Assembly: GCA_002733205.1 (NCBI GenBank)
Contig: NVUW01000002.1
Coordinates: 558,001-622,000 of the forward strand
Length of the DNA: 64,000 nt
Source of the DNA: Thalassobium sp.
GTDB taxonomy: Bacteria > Pseudomonadota > Gammaproteobacteria > Pseudomonadales > Oceanobacteraceae
Direction: 5' to 3'
Part shown: positions 35,509 through 44,413 of the stretch, in pieces
Numbering within the stretch: position 1 is the stretch's first letter
Layout: each line of letters starts with the position of its first letter
Notes under the pieces: model-generated
The model's database searches: none
Told to the model about the DNA's origin: nothing
What the model saw: only the letters and a program-made list of their open reading frames with translations
Made by a program: the position numbers and the translations under genes

Positions 35509-35556
35509 AATCCCGTCGGTTTTGCTTTCTGCGCTGGCGGGATTTTCCCTCTTTTT
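35509..35556 (+). terminator. Probable terminator of speE
   Basis: AATCCCG and CGGGATT pair across a 22-base loop and are followed by TTCCCTCTTTTT. The stem is short and the loop long, so strength is uncertain. Confidence 0.5.
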
Positions 35557-35613
35557 CTGCTCCGTTCAGGGTGTTCTGTCCGCCCGCAAACCTCCCCGGC
35601 CTGAAATGCCATC

Positions 35614-35619
35614 TATACT
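35614..35619 (+). promoter_or_regulatory. Possible -10 box directly before the cyaA start
   Basis: TATACT ends 6 bases before the cyaA ATG, with no clear Shine-Dalgarno in between and no good -35 at 17 bases. If used, transcription would start at or next to the ATG, giving a leaderless mRNA. Confidence 0.25.
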
Positions 35620-35625
35620 CTGGGC

Positions 35626-38409
35626 ATGACACCAGCCATCACCAGTCCGATTTCTCAGCAACAGGTTCACCAGTGGCACAGCGCATTTCTGCAACTGAAT
35701 CAGGCGCGGCTGGAATGTACCCGCAGTCTGATGAGCAGCCGCCAGCAGATCGTCCTCGATGTGCTGCCGCTGCTGCTGCACCTTAATCACCAGCAGCTTC
35801 CCGGCTTTATCGATCATCAGGTGCCTTGCGGCATTGCTCATTACAATGCCAGTGCGCAGCAGCTGCAAAGCCTGCAGAGCATTGCCCGCGGTGTGCAGCC
35901 GCCTCGCGGATTCAGTAACCGCCAGATAACCGGTTTGTATTTAATGGGCAGCGTCGGCTCGCTGGCTCAGGCGCGCTCCAGTGATCTTGATGTCTGGCTG
36001 TGCTACGACGAGAGTCTGGATAATGGTCAGCTGGCGGCGCTGGCTAAAAAATGCCAGCTGATAGAGCGCTGGGCAGAAAGTCAGAATGTTGAACTGCATT
36101 TTTTCCTGATGAATCTGAGCGATTTTCGCCGTGGTCAAAGCCAGTCAGCGCAGGGTGAAGACTGCGGTAGCACCCAGCATTTATTGCTGCTGGATGAGTT
36201 CTATCGCAGTACCTTATGGCTGGCCGGTTGTCAGCCACGCTGGTGGTTAATTCCCAATAACGAAGAACGTAATGCCGAGGCATTCTGGCAGGGGCTGGCT
36301 CACCATCATCGGGTAAATGCTGACCACTGGCTGGATTTTGGTGCGATTCCCAGTATTCCTCCGGCGGAGTTTGTCGGTGCCGGTTTGTGGCAGCTGAATA
36401 AGGGTCTGAGTGACCCGTATAAATCGTTGCTGAAATTGCTGCTGACCCGCCATTACGCCAGTCAGTATCCACGCATCCGGCCTTTGTGCTGGGATCTGAA
36501 AGATCAGGTGCATCGTGGCCTGGTGGATGTTGAAAGTAACGATGCCTACCTGCTGATGCTGACGCGCCTGACGGCCCAGCTGCAGAGCGAAGGCAGTGAT
36601 GTGCGCATTCAGCTGGCGCGGCGGGCGTTTTATTACAAAGCCAAATTACCCATGTCGGAACTGAGTACGACCCAGCAGAACAGCTGGCGTGCCAGTGTGA
36701 TGCGTCAATTGTGTAACAGCTGGGGTTGGAACGAGCACGATTTTTACGAACTGGATCAGCGCCCGCAATGGTCGCCGGTGCGTATTGCGCGCGAACGAAA
36801 TGCCTTAATCAGTGAGATGCTCAGCAGCTATCGTTTTCTTGCCGGGTTCAGTCAGAAATACGCGCCACGGTTGCATATCAGTAAGGGCGATCTGCAGGTG
36901 CTGGGCAACCGTTTGTACGCCGCCTTTGATACCCGACCGGGAAAAATCATCAGCATTAACCCCGGTATTTCCCCCTCGTTAGGGCAGGAAAAACTGTCGC
37001 TGAATCTGCATAAAAACGTCTGGCAGTTAATCCCCGGCCAGTTTCGTCGTAATGAGGCTGATCCGACGGCGGCTGCCGATCGCGAACAGGTATTGAAACA
37101 ATCCCCGAGTCTGGTTGAACTGTTGTGCTTTGCCCGGATGAATGACCTGCTGCAAAGCCATACCCGCATAGCGCTGTACCCGCAGCATAATCCGCTCAGT
37201 ACTTACGAATTAAAAGAGGTGTTGCAGGCGGTGCGGGCACTGCAGCCTTACGCGCCGCAGGTGGAAGATTTCCGTCACCCGTCGCGGCCGCTGCAATGGC
37301 ATCTGCTGGTCAATGTCGGGGTTGATCCGCAACATCAGTTGAGTCGTCGCGGTATGCAGAAAATCAGCAACCGTGACGATGCGCTCGGCTACAGTGCCGC
37401 GCGTGAAAACCTGATTCATACCATTGATCTGGTCAGTATTAACAGTTGGGGTGAATGGCTGGTCGAGCGCTTCAGTGGTGAAGCCGCCATGCTGCAGTGC
37501 CTGCAACAGATGCTGCAATATCTGCCGCAAACCAAACACTTTGACTGGCCAGCGATGAATATCCAATGCCACTGCGCTACCCGTGCCAGTGCCATCCGTA
37601 TCCGAGTGGAACAATTGCTGGACGATGTACTCAGGCATTTCAGCGATCAGCCACGTTCTCCCTATCTGATCGAAGCGGCCGAAACCTATTACCTGCTGGA
37701 AAACAGCCGTGACGGCGTGCAGCTGCGCATCGCCGACTCCCCAATGAAATTACTGGCGTTATTGCAGCGTCCGCTGAGCCAGTTTACTCCCTATATTCTC
37801 GATCGTGCGGCGTTGCATTCCAGCCCGTTAAGGTTGATTTTCGAACAAAGCCGCAGCGGATTATGGCAGCTGTTTTATTGGCGCAAAGATGAGCGTCTGT
37901 ACTTTTATTTTCTTGACGAAAAAGGTGCCTTACTGCATCAGCAATGGCCGGACAGCACAAACAGCAGCCAGTGGTTACTGCCTTTGGTGCGGTTTCTGCG
38001 CCAGTTGGATCAGCGCTGGCAACAGCAGAGCGGGCGTACGCAGCCACGCAAACTGATGCTGTTTGAATTACGTCGTAAAGCTCAGAGTTACGAATTTGAA
38101 ATGGTGCGCCGTCGGTTGCCGGAATTGTCAGCGCAAAGTGCCAGTATCGATTTGCGCGCGGTGCTGGATGCACAACAACAACCGACGCTGTATTGCAATA
38201 ATCTGGAATTCAGCCCCTGGCAGTTCGGCTCCGATCTGTACCGCGAGGTGGCAGCCGAAGTGCGCAAACTGCGCAGCCGCCATGAAGATTATCCCCTCTG
38301 CCTGAGTGATGTGCTGGTGCCCGACAGCCTCAGCATTATCGAACATTTGCAGGTTAAGCAGCGCCTGGAAAGCCGCTTAAATCAGGCCATGGCCGACAAT
38401 AATCCCTGA
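35626..38409 (+). CDS. cyaA: Class I adenylate cyclase
   Basis: A 927-residue cytoplasmic enzyme making cAMP from ATP. The N-terminal catalytic domain shows the nucleotidyltransferase signature GSVGSLAQARSSDLDVWLCY near residues 107-126, with the metal-binding D-x-D. The C-terminal half, beginning around residue 480, is the regulatory region that in enteric bacteria responds to the phosphotransferase system. Length is a little above E. coli CyaA. The start is supported by the early LQLNQARLE and VLDVLPLLLHLNHQQLPG segments, which occur at this distance from the N-terminus in relatives. It lies between speE and lptM; no frataxin (cyaY) gene is next to it. Confidence 0.93.
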   Translation: MTPAITSPISQQQVHQWHSAFLQLNQARLECTRSLMSSRQQIVLDVLPLLLHLNHQQLPGFIDHQVPCGIAHYNASAQQLQSLQSIARGVQPPRGFSNRQITGLYLMGSVGSLAQARSSDLDVWLCYDESLDNGQLAALAKKCQLIERWAESQNVELHFFLMNLSDFRRGQSQSAQGEDCGSTQHLLLLDEFYRSTLWLAGCQPRWWLIPNNEERNAEAFWQGLAHHHRVNADHWLDFGAIPSIPPAEFVGAGLWQLNKGLSDPYKSLLKLLLTRHYASQYPRIRPLCWDLKDQVHRGLVDVESNDAYLLMLTRLTAQLQSEGSDVRIQLARRAFYYKAKLPMSELSTTQQNSWRASVMRQLCNSWGWNEHDFYELDQRPQWSPVRIARERNALISEMLSSYRFLAGFSQKYAPRLHISKGDLQVLGNRLYAAFDTRPGKIISINPGISPSLGQEKLSLNLHKNVWQLIPGQFRRNEADPTAAADREQVLKQSPSLVELLCFARMNDLLQSHTRIALYPQHNPLSTYELKEVLQAVRALQPYAPQVEDFRHPSRPLQWHLLVNVGVDPQHQLSRRGMQKISNRDDALGYSAARENLIHTIDLVSINSWGEWLVERFSGEAAMLQCLQQMLQYLPQTKHFDWPAMNIQCHCATRASAIRIRVEQLLDDVLRHFSDQPRSPYLIEAAETYYLLENSRDGVQLRIADSPMKLLALLQRPLSQFTPYILDRAALHSSPLRLIFEQSRSGLWQLFYWRKDERLYFYFLDEKGALLHQQWPDSTNSSQWLLPLVRFLRQLDQRWQQQSGRTQPRKLMLFELRRKAQSYEFEMVRRRLPELSAQSASIDLRAVLDAQQQPTLYCNNLEFSPWQFGSDLYREVAAEVRKLRSRHEDYPLCLSDVLVPDSLSIIEHLQVKQRLESRLNQAMADNNP

Positions 38410-38432
38410 ACAGGTTAAGCGTTTAGCAGCCG

Positions 38433-38461
38433 CAGACAGTGTGCGTTAATCCCCGTATAAT
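38433..38461 (+). promoter_or_regulatory. Promoter of the lptM-lysA-dapF cluster
   Basis: CAGACA (four of six to TTGACA), a 17-base spacer, and a perfect TATAAT at 38456-38461 lie 25 bases before the lptM start. Confidence 0.6.
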
Positions 38462-38485
38462 GCCGCCAAATTCCGGAGATTCCCG

Positions 38486-38620
38486 ATGATGCGACTGCGC
38501 CCCATTGTTTTCATCTTACTGTCCCTGCTGCTGTCAGCCGGACTGTCTGCCTGTGGACAAAAAGGCCCGCTGTATCTGCCGGAGGATGCTCCTGCCACCG
38601 CAGATTCTATGGAAAAGTAA
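38486..38620 (+). CDS. lptM: LptM small lipoprotein (formerly YifL)
   Basis: A 44-residue lipoprotein. The signal peptide (MRLRPIVFILLSLLL) ends in the lipobox LSAC, and the mature part begins CGQKGPLYLP, the near-invariant signature of LptM. E. coli LptM binds the LPS translocon LptD/LptE and assists its oxidative maturation at the outer membrane. An ATG at 38489 is an alternative start; GGAG lies 8 bases before 38486. It stands directly upstream of lysA, as in pseudomonads, and 8 bases separate the two, so they are probably one transcript. Confidence 0.92.
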   Translation: MMRLRPIVFILLSLLLSAGLSACGQKGPLYLPEDAPATADSMEK

Positions 38621-38628
38621 TCCTCACC

Positions 38629-39882
38629 ATGCCGATGTTTACCTATCAGAATGGCGTGTTGCACGCCGAACAGGTTTCTCTTGCCGCACTGGCCAGCCAG
38701 CACGGTACACCGCTGTACGTGTATTCCCGTACCGCACTCGAACAACATTTCAACGCTTACACCAAAGCTCTGGGCGAATGGCCACATCTGGTGTGCTACG
38801 CGGTTAAAGCCAACTCCAACCTGGCGGTACTTAATGTGCTGGCACAACAGGGTGCCGGTTTCGACATCGTCAGCCTGGGCGAACTGGAGCGTGTACTGGC
38901 GGCAGGCGGAGACCCGAAAAAAATCGTCTTCTCCGGTGTGGGCAAACAGGCCCATGAAATGGCGCGTGCGCTGGAAGTGGGCGTTTACTGCTTTAACGTT
39001 GAGTCCGAAGCCGAGCTGGAGCGTCTGAGTGCCGTTGCCACTGAGCGCGGTCAGGTTGCGCACGTTTCCCTGCGGGTGAATCCGGATGTTGATGCCCAGA
39101 CGCACCCTTATATTTCTACCGGTCTGAAAGACAACAAGTTCGGCGTCGATATCAACGAAGCGCCGCGTGTGTACACCAAAGCGGCGAGCCTGCCGGGCCT
39201 GGAAGTGAAAGGTGTGGATTGCCATATCGGCAGTCAGCTGACCGAAATCCGTCCGTTCCTCGATGCGCTGGATCGCCTGTTAGTGCTGATCGACACGCTG
39301 GCAGAGCAGGGCATTATCATTGAACACCTCGATCTGGGCGGCGGTCTGGGCGTGCAGTACCGTGATGAAACACCAGCCAGCGCCGAAGAATACATTGCGG
39401 CGGTTAAAGCCCGTCTGGGCGAGCGCCGCTTCAAACTGATTTTTGAGCCGGGCCGTTCTGTGGCGGCCAATGCCGGTGTATTCCTCACCCGCGTTGAATA
39501 CCTGAAGCTGAACGACCACAAAAACTTTGCCATCATTGACGGTGCGATGAACGACCTCATTCGCCCGGCGCTGTACAGTGCCTGGCAGGACATCAAGCCG
39601 GTGGTCGAGAACAGCGATGCGCCGCTGCGCACTTACGACCTGGTGGGTCCGGTGTGTGAAACCGGCGATTTCCTCGGTAAAAACCGCGATTTAGCACTGA
39701 GTGAAGGCGATCTGCTGGCGGTGATGTCGGCCGGTGCCTACGGTTTTGTGATGGCGTCCAACTACAACACCCGTGGCCGCGCGGCAGAAATTATGGTCGA
39801 CGGTACGCAGGCTCACGTTGTACGTGAGCGCGAAACCATCGCCAGCCTGTACGCTGGTGAATCTGTTCTGCCGACCAACTGA
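38629..39882 (+). CDS. lysA: Diaminopimelate decarboxylase
   Basis: A 417-residue PLP-dependent fold III decarboxylase catalysing the last step of lysine synthesis. The PLP Lys is in VCYAVKANSN near residue 63. The HIGSQLTE segment near 200 and the LDLGGGLGVQY glycine loop near 235 contact the phosphate, and GPVCETGDFLG near 343 carries the active-site Cys-Glu of the dimer partner. Length and motifs are typical. It is in an lptM-lysA-dapF-DUF484-HAD series with very short gaps, linking lysine and peptidoglycan precursor synthesis with the next gene, dapF. Confidence 0.95.
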   Translation: MPMFTYQNGVLHAEQVSLAALASQHGTPLYVYSRTALEQHFNAYTKALGEWPHLVCYAVKANSNLAVLNVLAQQGAGFDIVSLGELERVLAAGGDPKKIVFSGVGKQAHEMARALEVGVYCFNVESEAELERLSAVATERGQVAHVSLRVNPDVDAQTHPYISTGLKDNKFGVDINEAPRVYTKAASLPGLEVKGVDCHIGSQLTEIRPFLDALDRLLVLIDTLAEQGIIIEHLDLGGGLGVQYRDETPASAEEYIAAVKARLGERRFKLIFEPGRSVAANAGVFLTRVEYLKLNDHKNFAIIDGAMNDLIRPALYSAWQDIKPVVENSDAPLRTYDLVGPVCETGDFLGKNRDLALSEGDLLAVMSAGAYGFVMASNYNTRGRAAEIMVDGTQAHVVRERETIASLYAGESVLPTN

Positions 39883-39894
39883 GCGAATACAACT

Positions 39895-40725
39895 ATGTGG
39901 TTAAAGTTCAGCAAAATGCACGGTCTCGGAAATGACTTTATGGTGATCGACCTGGTCACCCAGAGTGGTCATATCCGTCCGGATCGCGTGCGTGAACTGG
40001 CCGACCGGAATTTCGGCATTGGTTTCGATCAGCTGTTAATTGTCGAACAACCGGGTAAGGCGGATGTGGATTTCCGTTACCGTATTTTTAATGCCGACGG
40101 CAGCGAAGTGGAAAACTGTGGTAACGGTGCCCGTTGTTTTGCCCGCTTTGTCTACGATCAGCACCTGACCGGCAAACGCGATATCCGTGTGGAAACTGCC
40201 AGTGGCATTATGGAACTGCATCTGACCGACGATCGTCAGGTGGTGGTCGATATGGGCAAACCGGTACTCGAACCGGCGCAGATTCCGTTTATTGCCGATG
40301 GCTTTGCACCTGAATATCAGGTGAACATCGAAGGCATTGGCGAGGTCGCCCTGGGGGCGGTATCGATGGGTAATCCGCATGCGGTACTGCGTGTGGAGGA
40401 TATCGACAATGCGCCGGTTGAGCAGTGGGGGCCGCTGATCGAGCCGCACCGTCTGTTTCCGCGCAAAGTGAATGTCGGCTTTATGCAGGTGCTGGACGAA
40501 CACCATATCCGCCTGCGCGTCTACGAACGTGGGGCCGGCGAAACCCTTGCCTGTGGAACCGGTGCCTGTGCGGCGGTCGTCTCCGGTCAGCTGCGTGGCT
40601 GGCTGAAGCCAGGTGTGACGGTGTCATTGCCTGGTGGCGATTTGTTTATAGAATGGGATGGTCAGTCAAATGTACATATGACGGGCCCGGCGGTGACGGT
40701 TTTTGAAGGCCGGATTAACATTTAA
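39895..40725 (+). CDS. dapF: Diaminopimelate epimerase
   Basis: A 276-residue cofactor-independent epimerase converting LL- to meso-diaminopimelate. The two catalytic Cys residues are both present: [13 protein letters not shown] near residue 75 and [10 protein letters not shown] near 220. The N-terminus [13 protein letters not shown] is the family signature. It starts 12 bases after the lysA stop and is followed 20 bases later by the DUF484 gene, as in E. coli and Pseudomonas. Confidence 0.95.
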   Translation: MWLKFSKMHGLGNDFMVIDLVTQSGHIRPDRVRELADRNFGIGFDQLLIVEQPGKADVDFRYRIFNADGSEVENCGNGARCFARFVYDQHLTGKRDIRVETASGIMELHLTDDRQVVVDMGKPVLEPAQIPFIADGFAPEYQVNIEGIGEVALGAVSMGNPHAVLRVEDIDNAPVEQWGPLIEPHRLFPRKVNVGFMQVLDEHHIRLRVYERGAGETLACGTGACAAVVSGQLRGWLKPGVTVSLPGGDLFIEWDGQSNVHMTGPAVTVFEGRINI

Positions 40726-40745
40726 GCTGAATTAAAGGATCAGGA

Positions 40746-41417
40746 ATGAGCCAGCTACCCCGCTTAACCGATGCCGACGTGATGCAGTACCTGCAGGATC
40801 ACCCGGATTTCTTTATCGGCAAAGACGATTTACTGGCCGACCTGCGGGTGCCGCACAATGCCGGTACCGCCACCAGTCTGGTAGAGCGTCAGCTGTCGGT
40901 ACACCGTCAGCGCAATGTCGAGCTGCGTCAGCGCCTGTCTGACCTGCTGGAAAATGCCCGCCGTAACGATCAGCTGTTTGAAAAAAGCCGTCGCCTGGTG
41001 TTGGCGTTGGTAGAAGCCGATAACTGGCTGGCGGTGCAGGCCGCACTGGATGATTCCCTGCGCAAAGATTTCGGCGTTGATGCCTGGGCGCTGCTGCACT
41101 TTACCGAACGCAATCTCGATGCGCCGCTGGTGGCGATCCGCAATGCCGACACCCAGCGCAGCATTCATCGCTTGTTTAAAGGGCATCGCGCGCTTTGTGG
41201 TCAGCTGGGTGCCGAAGACATTGCCCGCCTGTTGGGTATTGATACGACCGATTCCCGCTCAGTGGCTGCGGCGCAGATCCGTGGTCAGGGTAACAGCGGT
41301 ATTCTGACCGTCGCCAGTGCAGACCCCGGTTACTATCGCAGCTCAATGGATACGCTGTTCCTCGATTACATCGCCGACATTCTCGCCCTGCGTCTGCCAC
41401 AGATTCCGGTGGCCTGA
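40746..41417 (+). CDS. DUF484 family protein
   Basis: A 223-residue protein of the family found directly after dapF in many gammaproteobacteria. Visible blocks are DADVMQYLQDHPDFF at the N-terminus, TATSLVERQLSVHRQRN starting a coiled coil, and a GAF-like second half (DDSLRKDFGVDAWAL to GILTVASADPGYY). The function is not established; a sensory GAF role is inferred only from the fold. A good AAAGGATCAGGA ribosome site precedes the ATG. In relatives the next gene is xerC, but here the HAD phosphatase follows after 2 bases. Confidence 0.88.
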   Translation: MSQLPRLTDADVMQYLQDHPDFFIGKDDLLADLRVPHNAGTATSLVERQLSVHRQRNVELRQRLSDLLENARRNDQLFEKSRRLVLALVEADNWLAVQAALDDSLRKDFGVDAWALLHFTERNLDAPLVAIRNADTQRSIHRLFKGHRALCGQLGAEDIARLLGIDTTDSRSVAAAQIRGQGNSGILTVASADPGYYRSSMDTLFLDYIADILALRLPQIPVA

Positions 41418-41419
41418 GT

Positions 41420-42136
41420 TTGGCGTTACGTCTGCTGACCCTCGACCTCGACAACACCCTGTGGGAAACCGATCCGGTGATTGTCGCGGCCGAACGTAAA
41501 ACCCACGCCTGGATCAGTGAACATTGTCCGCAGGCGGCCTCTTTTTATAGCCTGGAAGCACTGCGCGAATACCGTAATCAGATTGCTGAGTGTTATCCCC
41601 AGCTGCGTTTTCAGGTGTCCCGGCTGCGTGAAGAAGTGCTGCGCCGGGTCTTTATGCAAAGTGGTGTGGAGCGGGAACGGGCAGCGGCGCTTGCGGCTGA
41701 AGCCTTTCAGGTATTTTACCGTGCACGCAGCGAAGTCACGTTGTTTGAAGGCGCCGCTGAGGCACTGCAGCGGCTGGCGGCTGAGTATCCGTTAATCGCG
41801 CTGACCAACGGCAACGCCGATCTTGAGTTGATTGGTATTAACACTTTGTTCCGTGCGCATTTCAGCGCCGAGCAATTGGGTGCGCCGAAACCGCAGCCGG
41901 ATTTATTCCAGGCGGCGCTGCAAAAAGCCGACGTGCACGCGCATGAGTGCATTCATATCGGTGATCATCAGGAACAGGATATTGTGGCGGCGGCGCGCCT
42001 GGGCATCAAAACGATTTGGGTAAACTTAAGCGATGCGGCGTGGGCCGAAACGGAGGTTCAGCCCGATCAGGAAATTACTCATTTATCGCAATTGCCGGCT
42101 GCGGTTGCGGCTCTGGCTGGGCGGATGTCAGACTGA
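41420..42136 (+). CDS. yigB: HAD-superfamily phosphatase (YigB-like)
   Basis: A 238-residue haloacid dehalogenase-type hydrolase. The motifs are LTLDLDNTLW (DxDxT nucleophile, residues 6-14), ALTNGNAD near 128 (motif II Thr), Lys in GAPKPQPD near 155, and HIGDHQEQDI near 181 (motif IV Asp). The helical cap between motifs I and II fits subfamily I. E. coli YigB dephosphorylates FMN and a riboflavin intermediate; I infer the same only from family and position. TTG 41420 is the start, 2 bases after the DUF484 stop. The 3' end overlaps the convergent gene by 62 bases. Confidence 0.8.
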   Translation: MALRLLTLDLDNTLWETDPVIVAAERKTHAWISEHCPQAASFYSLEALREYRNQIAECYPQLRFQVSRLREEVLRRVFMQSGVERERAAALAAEAFQVFYRARSEVTLFEGAAEALQRLAAEYPLIALTNGNADLELIGINTLFRAHFSAEQLGAPKPQPDLFQAALQKADVHAHECIHIGDHQEQDIVAAARLGIKTIWVNLSDAAWAETEVQPDQEITHLSQLPAAVAALAGRMSD

Positions 42137-42755
42137 TTTTTTCGATAAAAGCACCGGCAACAATATCCTGCTCCGGCATGCCTAACGCCACTTCCAGATG
42201 ATCCAGTGGCGGCAAGGGCTCGTTATAAATGGCCAGCCAGTCAGCGGCCAGATCCGCCGTTACACTTTCCCAACTTTCCGCTTTGCTGCCACGACCTGTG
42301 GCGACGATCAGATATTCAAAATCGGATAATGCTTCTGTTTCTCCGCGCTCGCGGCTGCTGTCCCAGACATAATGAAGAATGCGCTCTGGCCAGTCATCGG
42401 TATCCTGCAGGTACACCGAAACCCGAACTAACGGTCCGGCATCAACAAAGTTATCGACGCTCCAGCGCCAGCTTAATTGCGGCTGCGCTGGCTGCTCTTT
42501 AACGCTGCGTTGCAAGGCCAGATGTTCGCGGCTTTCGAGGCGTACAACATCGCCAACCAAAACGTCATATTGCGCTTCCAGATGGCAGTCATCGCAATCG
42601 ACAGACCATTGCGCTAATTCCGTGGCGGAAAATAACGTTTGTGCCTGCGCTGGTTGCGCACCGGAAAAAAACCAGAAGAGAGTAACCACTACCAGAGCAA
42701 TGGCTGCGGGAATTGCATGCATACGACGCCGGGACTTTTTGGAATAAGTGTACAT
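42075..42755 (-). CDS. DUF3047-like exported protein
   Basis: A 226-residue protein with a long basic N-region and one hydrophobic segment (AIPAAIALVVVTLFWFFSGA) ending AQAQT, so it is exported or membrane-anchored. The mature part follows the DUF3047 pattern as I recall it: LSWRWSVDN near residue 105, LHYVWDSS near 135, and a late segment around LGMPEQDIVAGAFIEKI. It has an unpaired CDDC motif (DCDDCH) early in the mature part. The ATG at 42755 is preceded by AGGAAG. Its last 62 bases lie antisense to the yigB-like gene, so both coding ends are shared. The function is unknown. Confidence 0.6.
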   Translation of the reverse strand: MYTYSKKSRRRMHAIPAAIALVVVTLFWFFSGAQPAQAQTLFSATELAQWSVDCDDCHLEAQYDVLVGDVVRLESREHLALQRSVKEQPAQPQLSWRWSVDNFVDAGPLVRVSVYLQDTDDWPERILHYVWDSSRERGETEALSDFEYLIVATGRGSKAESWESVTADLAADWLAIYNEPLPPLDHLEVALGMPEQDIVAGAFIEKISLTSAQPEPQPQPAIAINE

Positions 42756-42933
42756 AATTCTGGCTTCCTGCCTGAATGTTGGGGCGAGCATACCAGCTAA
42801 AAAAACGCAGGTGTGAGTAAATGCAGAGAAATATCGGCCGGGCAGCCTAATCTGGCCCGTAAGTGGCAGACCGGGCCCGTCATGCAGTGCCGGGCCGGAC
42901 TGAGAACAACGCCTGAGCGTTCAGCGTTTCAGC

Positions 42934-43245
42934 TTAAATAGGGCGGCTGCCATAGCTGGATTGAGGCTTACGCGGGGGATCGGCCATAACATTGTCATCG
43001 ACCTGCTTAATCTGGCCGCCACGGGCGAGAAACGCCTCAATCTCTGCAGACATGGATTCGCGCACTTTATTGCGTGCCGCCAGCGATGAGTGAGCACTCG
43101 CGGCTGCGGCTGCCAGATCTTCGCTGTCATTATTGCTGTCGGAATCTGAGTCAGAATCGTCGTCGCTGTCATTGTCTGTTGACGCTTCCAGCTCGTCGTC
43201 GTCATCCATATTGTCATCGTGCATATCCAGTTCTTCTTCAGCCAT
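42934..43245 (-). CDS. sutA: SutA-type RNA polymerase-binding regulator
   Basis: A 103-residue acidic protein recognised by its tail: GGQIKQVDDNVMADPPRKP followed by SSYGSRPI, which closely resembles the C-terminus of Pseudomonas aeruginosa SutA. The N-terminal half is a low-complexity Asp/Ser/Asn tract (many DDDSDSD repeats) expected to be disordered, and a short helix (EIEAFLARGG) joins the two. SutA binds RNA polymerase and raises expression of ribosomal and other genes in slow-growing cells. The acidic tail interacts with DNA-competing surfaces in the known protein. GGAGA precedes the ATG. A competing frame at 42921-43361 is not the real gene. Confidence 0.88.
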   Translation of the reverse strand: MAEEELDMHDDNMDDDDELEASTDNDSDDDSDSDSDSNNDSEDLAAAAASAHSSLAARNKVRESMSAEIEAFLARGGQIKQVDDNVMADPPRKPQSSYGSRPI

Positions 43246-43521
43246 GTTTTGATCTCCGCTACTGAGGAAAGTGAAGAGGAAAATTTATTTCGCATAACAT
43301 ATAGCCGAGGCTCAGATTTCTGCCAGAGGAAGCAGAAAAAAATTACGAAAAAAATCGCCAAAAGGGCATTTTTCCGACAATTAAGGTTGCTCGGTGAGCA
43401 ATTCCTGCCAATCCGTTTCGCTGAATTTCTGTTTAATAATCGCTGGCCTGATGGCTACGATGCCTGCTTGGTGTTTCCAGTGGGCTGCGCTAAGGTGCCG
43501 TGTCTGTCATTAAGGCTGTTT

Positions 43522-44313
43522 ATGCAACTGCAACCCAAACCCCTGATTCTGAAACTGCTGCTCGCCGCTGACGGGCAGCAGCTCAGTGCTCGCGATGCGA
43601 TCCGTGCCGGTGCGTTATTTGGTATTGCCGATAATCACATGCGTGTCGCGCTGACCCGGCTGACGGCAGAAGGCCTGATTGAAGCGGCAGCGCGCGGACA
43701 GTATCAGTTAACGCTGAGAGCCTGGACTCTGGCCGGTGAAATTCGCGGCTGGCGTGAGTCGGTGGCGCTGCTGCAGTCCTGGAACGGTAACTGGCTGGCG
43801 GTGCACTGTGCCGGTCTTGGGCGCAGCGACCGCAAGCAACTGGCTGTCCGTGAACGGGCGCTGGCGTTGTGTGGTTGTGCAGAGCTGGAACGGGAGCTGT
43901 ATCTGCGTCCGGATAATCTTGCCGGTGGCAGTGAGGCTCTGCGGGCGCGTCTGTACAAACTGGGGGAAGAGCAGATGGTCTTTCAGCTGTCCGGGCTGGA
44001 CAGTGACCGTCAGCAACGGGCTGTCGCTCTGTGGGACTGTGCGGCGCTGAATGCGCGCTATCAGCAGCAAACCCTGCTTTTACAGGAGTGGCTGCAGCGG
44101 GTGCCGCAGCTGCCGCTGGAACAGGCGGCGCGGGAAGCGTTTCTGTTGGGCGATGAAGCGATCCGGCAGATGGTGTTTGATCCCTTATTACCGGCCGAGC
44201 TGATTGATGCCGACGCACGGGCTGCCTACCTTAATGTGTTGCTGGAGTATGACCGGGTCGGTCACGATATCTGGCATGCCCTCTATCAGCAGAGCAACGG
44301 TTCGCACGCTTGA
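43522..44313 (+). CDS. PaaX-like transcriptional regulator
   Basis: A 263-residue predicted repressor. The N-terminal winged-helix region (PLILKLLLAADGQQLSARDAIRAGALFGI followed by MRVALTRL) matches the PaaX family, where it binds DNA upstream of aromatic or fatty-acid degradation genes. The middle and C-terminal parts (WLAVHCAGLG..., then an all-helical tail ending in LLEYDRVGHDIWH) correspond to the PaaX effector region. The ATG at 43522 is preferred over a distant upstream in-frame start at 43219, which would run through the sutA promoter. No phenylacetate genes are seen, so the ligand is unknown; the desaturase gene follows. Confidence 0.75.
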   Translation: MQLQPKPLILKLLLAADGQQLSARDAIRAGALFGIADNHMRVALTRLTAEGLIEAAARGQYQLTLRAWTLAGEIRGWRESVALLQSWNGNWLAVHCAGLGRSDRKQLAVRERALALCGCAELERELYLRPDNLAGGSEALRARLYKLGEEQMVFQLSGLDSDRQQRAVALWDCAALNARYQQQTLLLQEWLQRVPQLPLEQAAREAFLLGDEAIRQMVFDPLLPAELIDADARAAYLNVLLEYDRVGHDIWHALYQQSNGSHA

Positions 44314-44413
44314 TGCTGAATATTACAAAAATAAAATAAATATGTTTTTTAACGTAGTGTTTTGTGAGTAGTATGGCGGAATAATAATAATTCCTGCGGT
44401 TGTGCGAGGGCTT

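Noticed and set aside
38446..39225. 259-residue minus-strand frame opposite lptM and lysA
   Set aside because: It has no start signal and lies antisense to two recognised genes; it is a by-product of their codon use.
42921..43361. Reading frame of 146 residues on the minus strand overlapping the SutA gene
   Set aside because: The overlapping frame at 42934-43245 carries the SutA signature and a ribosome site. This one is Thr/Ile-rich shadow of the acidic repeat codons.
43583..44218. 211-residue minus-strand frame inside the PaaX-like gene
   Set aside because: Pro/Arg/His-rich shadow; the plus-strand frame shows the winged-helix family pattern.
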